The notes: generated by a model from the letters alone, not told the origin. Shown: positions 39,367 to 52,120, counted from the stretch's first letter. The stretch is DNA of 64,000 nucleotides from Erythrophleum ivorense (GCA_026724425.1 JAIUCV010000103.1:186001-250000), one strand, 5' to 3'. Numbers and translations: made by a program.

Positions 39367-39385
39367 TGGCGACTCCACTGGGGAC
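39367..39385 (+). other. Primer-binding site, tRNA-Arg-like
   Basis: TGGCGACTCCACTGGGGAC lies 3 nt after the LTR end. Its complement ends in GGAGTCGCCA, a plausible tRNA 3' terminus. From memory, Ogre/Tat elements use tRNA-Arg; the exact isoacceptor should be checked against the host tRNA set. Confidence 0.65.
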
Positions 39386-39591
39386 ATCTCGAAAGTCAAG
39401 CCCAATTTTAAGTTAGTTGTGCAAAACGTTATGGCCTTTTTTTTTGTTCTCGCTTTTATTTGTTGTTTGCCTTATATGCTTAAAGTAGATAATATCTCAT
39501 TCACATGCTCGCTTCATTTGCTTTATTTCATTGATTGTATATATAACATGTGTTATGATAGATAACATGTGGAATAAAACCTTAGGGTAGA
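39386..39591 (+). mobile_element. Start of the internal region of element B
   Basis: About 200 bp between the primer-binding site and the insertion point of solo LTR C. It is non-coding. The last five bases, GTAGA (39587-39591), are the left target duplication of LTR C. Confidence 0.6.
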
Positions 39592-42500
39592 TGTAAATAC
39601 CGTATTTTGTCCGGACATAACAAAAATCAAAATAGCAAAAATATGAAAAAATGAAAAAAAAAAGGAAAAAAGAGCCCAAAGCCATAGCAAACAAAATTAA
39701 AAAAAATTAATTAAAAAAATCAAATAAAAAAAGAAAAATAAAAAAATAAAAAAAAAATCAAGAAAGAAAAAAAAGAAAAAAAGAAAAATATAATAATCAA
39801 AATGGAATTTATTTTCAAAAAAAAGAAGAAGCAGATGCAAAACTTCCGAGTTACAATTCGTTTGTAGGCCTATCAGCTTGATTTCATAAACCTAAGCAAA
39901 ACAACAAAATAAAGAGAGAGCATAGATTTTTTAAGAAAATTAAAAATACAAGAAAAAGAAAGAAAAAAAAAAAGAAAAAAAAGGCCCAAATTGCTACACC
40001 CCAAAATCAACAAAAAAAAAAAGAGAAGAAAGGGATATGAGCCCAAATGTTGAAACCCAAAACTTTCTTCTTCAGATTGGCCCATTGGGCCAGATCCACT
40101 CATTACCCTACCCACATCTCTCCCTGGCAGCCTCAAACTCACGCTTACTCCACGCACAACACACACAACTCTGGCAGCAGACACAGATGCATGACTCTGG
40201 AGTTTAGTGGAGCAGACGGGCGAGAGCAGGACTGAGACGAGAAGGCAAGCAGACCACAGCGTCTCAGAAAATCTAAAGGACAGGCTACAGTGAAGCGCCC
40301 AAAGAGTTGACCTCTTTTTCCTGTCCCCTTCATCGTTAAAAGCCGAGAAGAGAAAACACAAAAATGGAAGGGGAGATAGAAAACATGAATTGATGAGGGA
40401 AGAGAATGATCAGCAAAGAAGGAGGGCATCAGTAGAAGAGAAGGGGAATCGAAAATAAAAGGGAGGATTGGAGTGACAGAGAAGGGGGATCGAAGGAGAG
40501 AGCGCGAGCGAGAGAGGCCGAAAGCGAGAGAGGGGCAGAGACAGAAGGAAGCAGAGAAGAAGACCGGGAGAGAGGATTTGGTTTTGAAGCGAAGGAGAGG
40601 AAGAGATGCGAGAGTAGCAGAGAAGGAAGATTGAGGGGGAGAAGTAACGAATTTCTGATTTAGAGGAGAAGAGAACTGGGAGGAAGGCTGAGAAAGAGGC
40701 AAGCTAAGCTTAAGAGGTAACCTGCGCACCTTTCGGCTAGTTATCGGAACTCCTTGATTTTGATTCCTCATTATAGGTATTAATGTGTAGCTGGAATACT
40801 TTGTAGTTCGAATCTGATTAGTTTGCTTCTGCTGCTGTGGGTTGCTTAATTTTTTTAGTTCTTGCATTTTTTTTCTTTGTGTTAGTGTAGGAATATTACT
40901 TTTGTTGCATCTCCATCTATGATTAAATTCGCTGCTGCTGTTAAGGGTTATTTGGTTTATAATTTATGTGTTTTCTTATCATCCCTGTTCTCATTCAATT
41001 AGTGTGTGAATACTATTTCTGATTATTTAAGATTAGGGTTTAGATTTTAGTTAATGACTTCAAGGGTTGTTTTCCTTCTCAGTGTTGGATTTTAAGTATG
41101 GCTGTTCTGAATTTGTACTTTAGAGCGTGATCTGGATGGATTCCATCAAGGGCTTTGTTGGAATGTGGAATATGACTCTAGGTTTGAATGTTTGCGTGAT
41201 ATTGCCCCAAAATTGTGTTGTTACATCTGTGTTACAAGCCACGAATAGGGATCTGGGTTCCTAGACCTGATAAGGGCTTTTGCTCTCTATTCTGCTAAAT
41301 TGAAGTGATTAGGATCATGAAGGTGTTAATCTATGAATATGTGTTGGAGGTTAATATACTCGATGAGGCATGATCTTGGATTGATAATTAGATGATTATT
41401 GAACCTTGATTAAGTGATTCATTGCTGAGGCCTTTAAATGTTGAATATATTACTGAATTGGTCTTTGCATTTTTGTTTGGTAAAAATTGAATCCAGGATA
41501 GCTTGCGTTAAGCTGGAAATATATAGGAATGTGAGTGAATTTCAATGAAAAGACATACTTAGTGCGAAAGTTGTAAGATAGTTTAGGGAGTCTAAGTTTT
41601 ACTTGAAAGTGGAGATTTTAGTTTGCTTCAAATTCCGTTTGATGGATTTTTGCATGATCATTCAACTGGTTTTGTCAATAAAGTGCGATAATGGGTTTCT
41701 TGTTTTGCACAACCCTCTGGAATTCTAAGATGAAACAAGAACAAAATGATGGAGTTTCTTTGGCTAAGAATTAATTGCTATAATTTTTGTTAGGCAGAAG
41801 TACTTCATACAATCATAAGAGTTTCTAGAAATCCCCTTCTACGCACTCATTTTGTTTTTTTTAGGCATTTGCTGTTTAATGATTTGCCTTTACGGGAGTT
41901 AATATGCATTTCATTTTTTTTTTTTTTTTTTTTCTATGTGAGGCTCATTACTTGGTGGTTCGCACCTTAGAGCTGATATATGAAGGAAGCTGAGGGACAT
42001 AACTTGGGCTCAACTTGGTTAGGAGAAAATCTTATTTCTTTATACACTACAGATGAGATACAAAAGGTGCTTCAAATGATCTTATTGCTTGTATAAAACT
42101 ACACACAATCACTATTTACCATGGTTTATAAAATATTTTCAAATTTTTTAATTATGTATTTCTTTTTCTTTAATAGACTTGCCGTGTAGGATCTTGCATC
42201 CCCTCGGACGCATAAGAACGAATCCTGGTACCATGTGTGACAATAAGTCTCCTTGGTATTCTTTGGTTTTATTTATTATTTTATTTTATTTATTTATTTG
42301 CAAGTTTGGGGGTTCCAATGGCCCTATCTAATTAATTTTGCTTAAAAGAAAAAAAGAAAAAAAGTCAAATGAAGTTTAAAAAAAAAAATATAGTTTTCCC
42401 TAGAAGAATGTTTTAAAAAAAACCAAAAAAGAAATAAAGAAACCTTTTTCGACATTTGGTTTTTGATTTACAAAAAAAAAGGTTTAAGGTTCCTCTCAAA

Positions 42501-43921
42501 AATAAGGAATTAGATTTTCAAAAATAATTATCCTTTTTTGGAGTATGTCTTTTGGAAAAAGAAAAAAATATGATAAAAAAATAAAATATACATGAAATAC
42601 AATGAGAAAGGAAAAAACAGCTAACAAAAATAGAAACAAAGAAAGAGAAAAAAAATGGAGCTAAGCAAATTTTTCATACTTATGCAGATTTCTTTTAATA
42701 GGAATATATAATCACTAAAAAATCAAATAAATTGTACAAAATTTAATTAAAAAAATAAGAAAAATAAGAAAAATTGAAAGTACAAGAAAAACTGAGAAAG
42801 ACAAAATCAAAAAAAAATAAAAATATATAATAAAAATTAAAAAATCAAAATGGAAGAAATGGTTAAGAAGTGAGAGTAATTTAGACTTTGCAAATTGAAA
42901 CACACAAATCAATTGAAAAATTGTTTTAATTGCAAGGGTTTAAATGATTTCTATGTTCTTTTCCCTTTCAACCAAAACATAATAAAAAAAAACATAAAGC
43001 AAAGAAAAAAGAAAAGAACTAAAAAATAATAAAATAAAGCAAAATAATAAATAAGAAAAAGAGAAGGAATGAAAACAAAAATGACAGGAAAAAAGAGAAA
43101 AAAAGAAAAAAAAGAAAACACAAAACCAAAAAAAACAAAAAAAAAAAGAGAAAATAGTAAAATTAGTTCAGCCTTTTGCAAATAAAAATACCTCAACTAA
43201 CCTTAAATTCATTTTGTTTGCAAAAGTCTAAATGATTTTTACTCTTTTTCTCTCTCAAAATAATAATAATAATAATAATAATAAATCAAACAAAAGCCAA
43301 ACAAAAAATAACAAAACAATAAAAACAAAAACAAACACTAAGCACCGTCTCTTTTCAAACGTAGGCCCTAGGCTTTTATCTTAGGTCAAGTCCGCTCTTG
43401 TAAATAATCGTTATCTTCTAATTTTATTTTCTTAATTTCTCTTTATCTTATTTACTTTTATTTTTATTCCTTCTTTTTTTTACTTTTTGAATTTATTTTT
43501 GTTTTATTTTACTCTTAATTTTCTTTCATTTTTTATTTTTACTTTATATCTTTAAGTTCTCTTCTTTCTGGTTTTACATGTGATTTGTTAGGGAGAACCA
43601 AAATAAATTAAAGATCATATTGATTTTGTACGACTGACTTAAGATCACCGTTCTCAACAACGGGTGTTGTGGGGTGTCTAACACTTTCCCCACTCACAAT
43701 CGACTCCCAAACTCGTATCTGATTTGCAGATCATTTTTGTTTTTCTTATAAAAAGGTTTTTCCAAAGTTTTACCTTTTAAAAAATTTTAAAATTTTGGTG
43801 GTAACTCTACTTATTTTTAATTTTAATTTCAATTTTCATTTTCTTTAAAAATTGAATCAAAATTTCTTTTCAAAAAATTTCTTTTTTAAAGCGTCACGCG
43901 GTCGCATTTTCGAGTGTGATA
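39592..43921 (+). mobile_element. Solo LTR C, nested inside element B
   Basis: Starts TGTAAATACCGTATTTTGTC and ends GCGGTCGCATTTTCGAGTGT then GATA; 4,330 bp. It is flanked by perfect GTAGA duplications (39587-39591 and 43922-43926), with no primer-binding site after it, so it is a solo LTR. Internal landmarks match the other copies: donor-like TAAGAG|GTAACC at 40716/40717, acceptor-like CTTTAATAG ending at 42176, the block GCCGTGTAGGATCTTGC after it, A-rich DNA (42330-43340), (TAA)8 at 43261-43284, and a degenerate U5 block near 43663. Open frames such as 40145-40867 (minus) are not genes. Confidence 0.88.
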
Positions 43922-43926
43922 GTAGA

Positions 43927-46900
43927 TGACCATATTTGTATATATTTTATTTCTTTTTTGTTTATATCTATGTATATATTTCTCTGCCTTTTGTTCTATC
44001 AATCTGCTTAGCAGATGAGGGTTGGGTAGTCTATAGGATGAAAGGTAAATGCTCTCCTCACACAGACCACTGAGACACAAATATCTCACATACATTATGG
44101 GCTCTATACCCGAGTCTTAATACACCTTAGGTTAGTAGAGGTTTATATTAATTTCCCTGTGAAGCCTTATGCTTTTTGAGACTATCATGAAGACCTAACT
44201 TAAATTGTGCCTTATTATGTGGATTTGACTTGTGTAGAATATTTTTTCCTTTCAAAGTCTAATTTATATAGTGAGATCCTCATCTTGAGGTTGGGGCAAT
44301 TTAGGGGCCAAAAATTTTAGGGGTCATAGACCTACCTTGAAAAATGCACTAATAGTCCAGCTCTAGATGCCTCTAGAATAGTTAGAGCCAAAGTTTTCTA
44401 AGCTAGTGATCTCAACCTAGGATTTACCTATGGTAGGACAAAGGAGGATACTTTTTTTTTGTTCTTTTATCACATTCATGCATTCATTAAAACCTTATAG
44501 GAAAAGTGATACATCGTCACTATTTACTGGAATAGTTAATGAGATATCATTGTACATTTTGATATACATTAACTATGACAAAAGTATGAGTTAATTTGAC
44601 CAACCTTTGCCTAGTGGATTTCCAACCCCGAAGAGGCCATAACCACATTCATCATAATCTCTTTGAATGGGAAACTCATTTGGCCTACATTTATTTTCTT
44701 CATGCATGTAAAAAAAAAAAGATAATATAAAGTAATAAATAATGTACAATTCAATTTTATTTTTTTAAAAGAAAAGAAGCTCTTCCTTTAAAATTTTCAT
44801 CCCCACAAAATAACAAATTCCTCATAAAAAAAAGAAGGTCTTCAAAATTTTGGGAAAACATGGTATCAACAACTGAGTATTATGTCTTGGTTAGGGATTG
44901 GAATTATTTTAAGGCATCAATCGTGTAGAAATGTATATTTCTCTCGGTTTGATTGTCATCTACTTTTTTTCCCATGAAGCAATAAAGTTTTTCGAGAAAA
45001 AATATAAAGTTTTTCTCCCTTTCTTAGACTAAGACATAATTCTCAATGCTGTATGAGTGAGTATGCAATACTAAATCCATCATACATCAGTGGATCGTAG
45101 ATTGGCTTATTTTTATTAAAATATTATCAAAACCAAAGTTTTAAACATCAATTGTGTAGGAACTACCCCTTTTCAAATTGAGTAATAAGCCACAACTCTC
45201 AATGGGTTAATAAGCTTTTAAAGGAATGTGGGAAAATATTAACTAATACTAGTAATCCACTGATTAATCGAAAAAGTCAATCTTGGGTAATTTACACAGG
45301 GATAACAAGTTTTGGCATAATATTATATGTCTATTTTCAAAATAAATAAGGATCAAGTTGACTACATGAGTCGAGCTAGTTACGAACCCAATTTGAATTG
45401 CTTGCAAAAGAATTAAAATTCCTTGTAAGTCGATTTTGCTAATTCTATCCTTCATGGTGAAACAATAAGGTCCTAAAGAAAAAAGGAGGATATAAAAATG
45501 ACTTCACCTTTTGTCAAAGAAAATCCAAATTAGCTAGACTTCGCCGTAGACATTATCCATGTGGAATTTAGCTTATTCTCTTAGGATGATTCGTTAACTT
45601 TATTTATCCCTGTATGCAACAAAGCATCTAAGGAAAATAAAAGTTAATAAAATAAAGATTATCATAAGGGTAATACCAAATGGAAAAGTTTTAATTTTAC
45701 TTTTAAATAAGTTATTACTTCTAGCCCACCTCGTGGGCCAACAAATTCCCTTAAAGAAATAAAGGCTCTTGCCCTAAAAGACTTTCATGCCAAAACACAC
45801 ATTAGTTTTTTAGGTCAAATAATATAATAAAATTGCATCCATGCATTGTCATAAGGCATTCCATGTTGAAAATCCTAAAATCTATAAGTATAAGATTCTT
45901 GGTTCTTTGCAATGGAAAGATTAGCTTAAGCTAAAAATTTGAATAAGAAGCTACCCTCATGAAAAACCAAAATGAAAAATTGAGGTTCAGGTGTAAAAGA
46001 TAAAGGTGTGTCACTTGATTAGGCGAAAGGAAGCTATCAAACTTGTTGCTTATTGCTTTCTAACCTTTCATACCACCATATCCTTCAGGTTATGATTGTT
46101 GTCCATTACTATCTTATCCAATTCAAAGAAATTTGAACCATCTATTTCAAAACTCATCAACACCTATCAAACTTGACCATGCAAAGAATCACAAACCATC
46201 TTAATCAAAACACTTGCCATTTGCCTCATTTGGGACCCTTGCCATTTGCCTAACTTTCACTTGAGTAGCTTTCACAAAAAGTAGGATGCTTCCTCTACTA
46301 GCCTCTAACCTTCACACCCAAAATGGCATTGCCCAAAAATTGTGAACTTGATCCTAAGGCAATGAGACACCCCATTAAAAAAAAAAGGGTTGCAACCTCT
46401 TCATAAATAAGGTGTAAAATGACATAAGAAATAAGATTTTATGAGAATTTTTTGGTAATTGAACTCTCAAAAAAGTTGTTTGTCATATCATAATGCTTAT
46501 TTGTTCGATATTCTTTTGTCTAGCTAAAATCCAAGGCTAACAAAAGTTGATTCATCGAACCTTATTTGATTTAACTATGTTAATACAATGGTCATATGCT
46601 TCCATCTCACCCTCTATACATCTTCCCATTTTATCCGTTATGTTGACATAACTTCTTTTTTTGCTTGTCTTTTCTAAGTAACAAAAAACTCAAGAAGAAA
46701 TAATAATGTCCAAAACTCATTATGAAAAGATTCAGTTGATGGAAAAAGGTCAAATTTAAAACTTACTATATGCCCCAAATTTAATTAAAGAAAAACCAAA
46801 TCAAAGATACTAATGCATGTCCCACAAGCAAGCTATGTCTAGGATATGAGTCATTCTTTGTCTTCCCAAATACAAAGAAGTAACCTCTAGTTATCTCATT

Positions 46901-48060
46901 TGAGCCAGGAGTGATGTTCATTTCCTTCACCCATAACCATTGAACATTTGGGATAGAAAGTCTCTAACAGATTTTGATATCGATAATTCAAGTATTAAGA
47001 GAGGATCGTGTTTTTTTTTTTCAATTATCCAAACACTACTTATCCATTGCTAACCACTTTGAACCTTAAACAATTCTTCAAATACCCAACATGAATCGAA
47101 CCCGATAAGCAATGAGAATTATATAAAGAAAAGTAATCTTGGCATTATAATGGATCCCTTCAAAGATGAGGATGAAAAAAAAAGATAAATGTCCAAGGAA
47201 TGTCAATAGAGAAAAACAAAAGTCATAGAAAAAAAAAATCTTTGAAGAGGAAGCTCCAATGAAATAAAATTTGAAAAAAAACAAAAGTTTCTAAAATGGA
47301 GCTCCACCTTAACATGCAATCAAGGGCAAAATCCTCAAAGAGAGGTTTTATGTAGCGTAGGAAGTCAAAGGAAAAGTCCTTTAGAGGAGAGTTGAGTTAA
47401 ATAAAAAATGATTCTTTAAAAGGAAAGCTCAAGCCCAATAGATATTGCCAAGATTGCATAACCACCAAGGCAAGCTTTTCATTGCAAGCTCACATGAATA
47501 TTTGAGCCTTTTCACCTTTCTTTCTTAAGTTACAATTTTACCCATTAGACCCCATTACAACCTTTAGACATCCTCTCTTGCTAAGTGAATTTCAAGTATA
47601 TAATCTTGTTAAAGCAATAGAAGAAGGAGACTAATAGGAGACTTGGCGGGGGCATGTTAATTCTTGAGCCTGATATCTTTTATTTCATAAACCCATCTAC
47701 CAAGGCCACACTACAAGTATCAAAAGTCCTTATTGACGTTTAGCTTGTTTGAAAAATAATGGGGCAGATTTTCTTGAGGTGAATGAAAAAACTAGAATGA
47801 TTGAAATTGGGGCAAAAAGTGTGATTCAAAACAAATTCTTTCACTAAAAAAAACTAGAATAATTGAAAATGGGGCAAAAAGTATGATTCAAAACAAATTC
47901 TTTCACTTACATTAATTATTTTTTTCAAAAAGAGTTCAAATCTAGAAATGAGCCTTCTCTTTATCCTATCATATCCATTTTCTTAATATTTCATTTCTTT
48001 ATTGTTCAAAAGAGAATACTTCAAGTCTAGAATTGGGGCATCTTCCTATTCTATTACATT
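43927..48060 (+). mobile_element. Probable continuation of the internal region of element B
   Basis: Removing LTR C and one GTAGA joins this DNA to 39386-39591, so at least its start belongs to element B. No gag, protease, reverse transcriptase or integrase fragment was recognised on either strand. The sequence is AT-rich with a 62-bp tandem duplication near 47785-47907. Where the element ends, and where the host DNA upstream of the ABCG pseudogene begins, is unknown. Confidence 0.4.
47785..47907. repeat. 62-bp tandem duplication
   Basis: Two nearly identical units, each with ACTAGAAT, GGGGCAAAAAGT and CAAAACAAATTCTTTCACT, spaced 62 bp apart. They differ at a handful of positions. Confidence 0.8.
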
Positions 48061-48513
48061 GTGTCTAGCTGTAAGCCGTAGACATACTGACATAATCCAA
48101 TACCATTTATAGTATGGATTCATCATAACACTCTAATTGTTCTATAGTTATTGTTGGCCACTGATGATCTTTATAGTAGTATATAGCTATCCAATTACGC
48201 AATGAGAAACCAAGAGCACCCACATGAACTATTCTACTTACCGTGTCAAATTATATCCCACTGGTAGAGTAATAGCAAGAACAAGTGCCCGTGAACCAAG
48301 TCGGCAAGTTCAAGGCCCTCAGTGACTTCGCACTTCTGCTGCTAAGTCCCTTCGAACGAGTCATTGTTTCACAGTTATGTAGTTGAGGTTGAGGCCAAAA
48401 CCGTGGATTAAATAAGATAAGAAGCAGACGGGAAGAGACCCAAATGAATATGATAATGCAAAGCATGTAGAAGAAAGAGAGAGTGAGAGATAGCGACAGA
48501 AACACAGAAGAAG
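48061..48513. other. 5' flank of the ABCG pseudogene
   Basis: Non-coding DNA upstream of the ATG at 48514. A GA-rich leader-like stretch (about 48474-48512) precedes the start. No clear TATA box was assigned. Confidence 0.4.
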
Positions 48514-50477
48514 ATGCAAACCACCTATTCAATGAAGAAACAAGGTTGTGAGGTTGAAGCAATAGGCATCCACTACAAGATCCGCACACGGAAAAACGAG
48601 CACTACACTTCGAAAATTTATAGGAAAACTCCACAACTTAATGAGGAAGAAGATTGTCAAACTCAAGAACCAGAAGAGGAAGCAAAAAAGGCCGGACAAA
48701 CATTTAGCGGAATGAGGCATGTCCTCAAGGACGTGAACTGGCAAGCCAAGCCGTGGGAAATTCTGGCCATTGTTGGGCAAAGTGGGGCTGGAAAATCATC
48801 CCTGCTTGAGATTCTTGCTGGTAAAGTCACTCCACAAAGTGGGTCTATCTTGGTGAACGAGAAGCCTGCAAATAAAGCTCAGTTCAGGAAGATTTCAGGG
48901 TATGCTACACAAAAGGATACTCTGTTTCCCTCACTTACTGTTGAAGAAACTTTGATGTTCAGTGCAAAACTGAGGCTAAAGCTTCCTCAAGAACAACTCA
49001 GCTCCAAGGTCAAGTCACTGATTCAGGAGCCAGGACTAAGCGATGTTTCTGGGACTCCAATTGGAGATGAAAGAAACGGAGGGATAATTGGTGGCGAGAG
49101 GGGCCGAGTTTCTATTGGTGTTGAAGTCATACACCATCCAAAAGTGCTGATTCTGGATGAACCCACTTCTGGGCTTGATAGTACTTCTGCACTGCAAATC
49201 ATTGATATCCTTAAGGTCATGGCTGACCCAAGGGGAGCTATAATCCTTAGTATCCATCAACCTGGGTTCAGAATAGTCAAGTTGTTTAATTCTTTATTAT
49301 TGTTAGCCAATGGCTCTGTGTTACACCACGGCAATGTGGATTTGTTGGGTGTGAATATGAGATTAATGGGTCTAGAGCTTCCTCTTCACGTTAATGTAGT
49401 TGAATTTGCCATTGAATCCATAGAAACCCTTCAGCAACAGCAAAAATGCCAGCAAGTTCCGCTAGAAATGCCACCACATTTGCCAGTGACTATGCAACAA
49501 AAGAAAGGTGAAGATAAGGGTGAGAATAAAAGTGGTAAGTTTACTGTGCAGCAGCTCTTTCAACAATCCAAGGTTACTGATAAGCAATTCATCAATACGG
49601 GAATTGATTTCACTTGTGATTTTGCAGATTCTAGATTGAGGGAAACTATGATTCTCACTCATAGATTCTCCAAAAATATCTTTCGTACAAAGGAGCTCTT
49701 TGCATTTAGGACGATTCAGATGCTGATTTCCGGGCCCATTTTGGGATCCATCTTTTGTAATCTCAAGGATGATCTAGTGGGAGCTGCAGAAACGGTAGGT
49801 CTATTTGCTTTCATACTAACATTTTTGTTAACAAGTACAATAGAAGCTCTACCAATTTTTCTGTAAGAAAGGGGGATCCTAATGAAGGAGACCTCATGTG
49901 GAAGCTACAGAGTCTCATCCTATGCTATTGCCAATGGCCTTGTTTACTTGCCATTTCCACTCATCCTGGCCATTTTATTCACAGTACCCTTGTACTTGCT
50001 TGTCGGCTCAACCGGGATTTCACAGCATTTTTGCACTTGTTGCTAATTTGGTTAATTCTTTATACGGTAAATTCGGTGGTGGTATGTTTCAGTGCTCTGG
50101 TGCCCAATTTTATTGTTGGGAACTCAGTGATCGCTGGTGTCATGGGATCATTCTTCTTGTCCACAGGCTACTTCATATCAAAGAATGAAATCCCGAATTG
50201 CTGGATTTTCATGAACTATACATCTCTGTTTAAGTATCCCTTCGAAGTTTTTCTGATCAATGAGTTCTCCAACTCAAAAAAGTGCTTGGAGTATATGTTT
50301 GGGGCATGTATGGTGACTAAAGCGAGCGTGCCTAAAGAAGAAGGATATGGGGAGGAAAGTACTAGAAGGAAGAATGTGGGGGTCATGGCATGCTTCATCT
50401 TGATTTATAGGTTCATTTCTTATGTAATTCTTAGATGTAGATGCTCAAAAAGGAAAATTAAGAGTGTCGTTATCTGA
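48514..50477 (+). pseudogene. ABCG10-like half-size ABC transporter, pseudogene
   Basis: Resembles plant ABCG (WBC) half-transporters, best matched by memory to ABCG10. The layout is nucleotide-binding domain then transmembrane domain, in a single exon as in close relatives. Walker A GQSGAGKSS lies at residues 88-96 and Walker B VLILDEPTSGLD from 211. The transmembrane half begins near FRTKELFAFR. Three kinds of damage are visible. TAA at 49864-49866 lies where relatives have Gln (IFLQ..R..LM.E). A single missing base near 50006/50007 shifts the remaining transmembrane part into another frame, where it reads FSALVPNFIVGNSVIAGVMG and SLFKYPFEVFLINEF. The ABC signature is GIIGGERGRVS where SGGERRRVS is usual. 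The frame then runs to TGA at 50475-50477. The truncated product (450 aa) would lack most membrane helices. Two sequencing errors are an alternative, but the signature change argues for real decay. Confidence 0.85.
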
Positions 50478-51389
50478 AGACGATGGTGTCTCTCTCAAGA
50501 GGAATAACACATCCCGGATTTTACTTCAGACATCAGAGTTCAGATAGCTACCAAACAAGATATATCAATTCAATATAAATATACATAGAATTACAGGTTC
50601 GGCCAGTACCAACAAATCCTACTAACATGATTTTGTGTTAGTTTCTGTTTTCTATGGTAACTTCACATCATTGTCCAACTCTTCTCCATCCAGATTCCTT
50701 CTTCCCGCATTTTTTATTTTTTAACAGCTTGTTGCCCACACCCTAACTCACCATTATCTTTCTCACTCACAAATGGTGAAAACAGGGGCTTATTACTAGA
50801 GCTTTCTACCAGGCTTGTTGAATAAGCTTGATTTCAATTACACATCCATCATACACATAACTAATTGAGATTAATGCCCCTCCACTCACATAAACCTCTT
50901 TTCTTTTTAATTGTTTTTTTCTTTTAAAAAAAATTACCTTTGAATGGCCAAGTGCCCATATGATACAGAGGATGCAGCCATGTTGTAAAAGTGGCACTCA
51001 ACCTGTTTTGAGCTCATTGTTCTGGCAACCTAGCTGAGAATATGATCATTTCAGTAAATCACGTGTTAAGCGCACCCAAAAAAAAAAAAGGAAATTGGAT
51101 GTATAAAGTATTTAACTCTGTTTCATTGAAGCTGGTGGTACCACAAAACAGAAGAGAAGTTAACCAGATCTTCCAAATAAATTAATGCCCATAACCATTG
51201 AGCATAATAAATTAAACTGCAGCATCTACTGGCATTTCCTTCCATTTCCTAGAGTAAGATTACTTCAGAGTCCCTTTCGTCCTTTAGCTATTTCGTGAGA
51301 TCGGAGAGCTAAAAGGCCATATAAATTTCACACCAAAAGGCTATATAGATTTCCCACCAAAATCTCATACACCCTGCTTGAATCAAGTT
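50478..51389. other. Intergenic between ABCG and PPR pseudogenes
   Basis: AT-rich, no gene recognised. The stretch next to 51390 may hold further decayed PPR sequence on the minus strand, but I could not identify it. Confidence 0.4.
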
Positions 51390-51850
51390 TCATACCTTGC
51401 AATAGCGCGCAACACTAGTACTGCCAAACGAATACTCATCAAGTGTAAAAATCTCAATGTGCATCTTCACGATGAATTTCAAAGCTTCCTCGTAGCCATC
51501 ATGTCGGGTAAAACCTGCCATCATCGGATTCCACGAAACACTAGATTGACTTGAAGATCTTGCCAGCCTCATCAAGAATACCAGACTTACCAATGCACTT
51601 CAAAATCACTTTTTAACTGAAAGTGTTCCTTTGCGGCACTTTATCAAACAATTTGCGTGCGTCATCTAAATAACCACCTTTGCCTGCCGCAAGCATGATC
51701 AGCATGTTCTGATGAATCAATTTTTTTCAAGGAAAGCTGGTCTTGATGATTTAAGCGTGAATGCGACATGTATCTAAGTCCAGACATTGATCAAACGCCA
51801 GCATCCGAGAGCTTTACGAAGGGTGAAGAAAGATTACCAATTACGGTCCT
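51390..51850 (-). pseudogene. PPR protein N-terminal fragment, pseudogene
   Basis: Minus-strand remains of a pentatricopeptide repeat protein (organellar RNA-binding family). In transcript order: a TCRIHARI-like segment near 51770, then LDDARKLFDKVPQRNTFS ending in a TAA, VILKCIGKSGILDEAGKIF, then after a stop and frameshift SVSWNPMMAGFTRHDGYEEA and DEYSFGS. The N-terminal 130 or so residues are represented; the rest of the gene is absent. At least two stops and one frameshift are visible. It faces the PPR pseudogene at 52121 head to head. Confidence 0.7.
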
Positions 51851-52120
51851 CTTGCTGGACAAACCTTGTACCCATTCCACGTTCTTCGAGAAAAAAACAT
51901 TTGTACAGAGAAAAAACAAGGAGCAAAGTTGAACACCAAATCGCCCAATCGGAGGGGAGTGGGACCCATTGAAGTTCGACTCGTGGGTCCATTGACAAAA
52001 CCTTCTATTCCTTCCATCTCACTTTATTATTCATAAATAGACCCTTCACCAACAAAAAATTCTCGTACCTGTCTGATCGCTCATTCATATCTTTGACTTT
52101 ATGTGTTAGAAGCTCCGGCC
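51851..52120. other. Gap between divergent PPR pseudogenes
   Basis: Short non-coding stretch between the two head-to-head PPR sequences. No promoter element was assigned. Confidence 0.4.

Noticed and set aside
40145..40867. 240-codon minus-strand open frame rich in Ser, Leu and Pro
   Set aside because: It is antisense to the GA-rich leader of solo LTR C; comparable GA-rich stretches in LTRs B and D give unrelated frames.
34725..43921. B and C as the two LTRs of one small (LARD/TRIM-like) element with a 230-bp interior
   Set aside because: C has its own perfect GTAGA target duplication, so it is a separate solo LTR nested in B; the outer flanks of the supposed pair (ATACT and GTAGA) do not match.
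49896..50477. A separate small membrane protein gene downstream of the ABC transporter
   Set aside because: It is the frameshifted remainder of the ABCG transmembrane domain; its first ~35 codons are in the wrong frame for the family and the match starts only at the deletion site.
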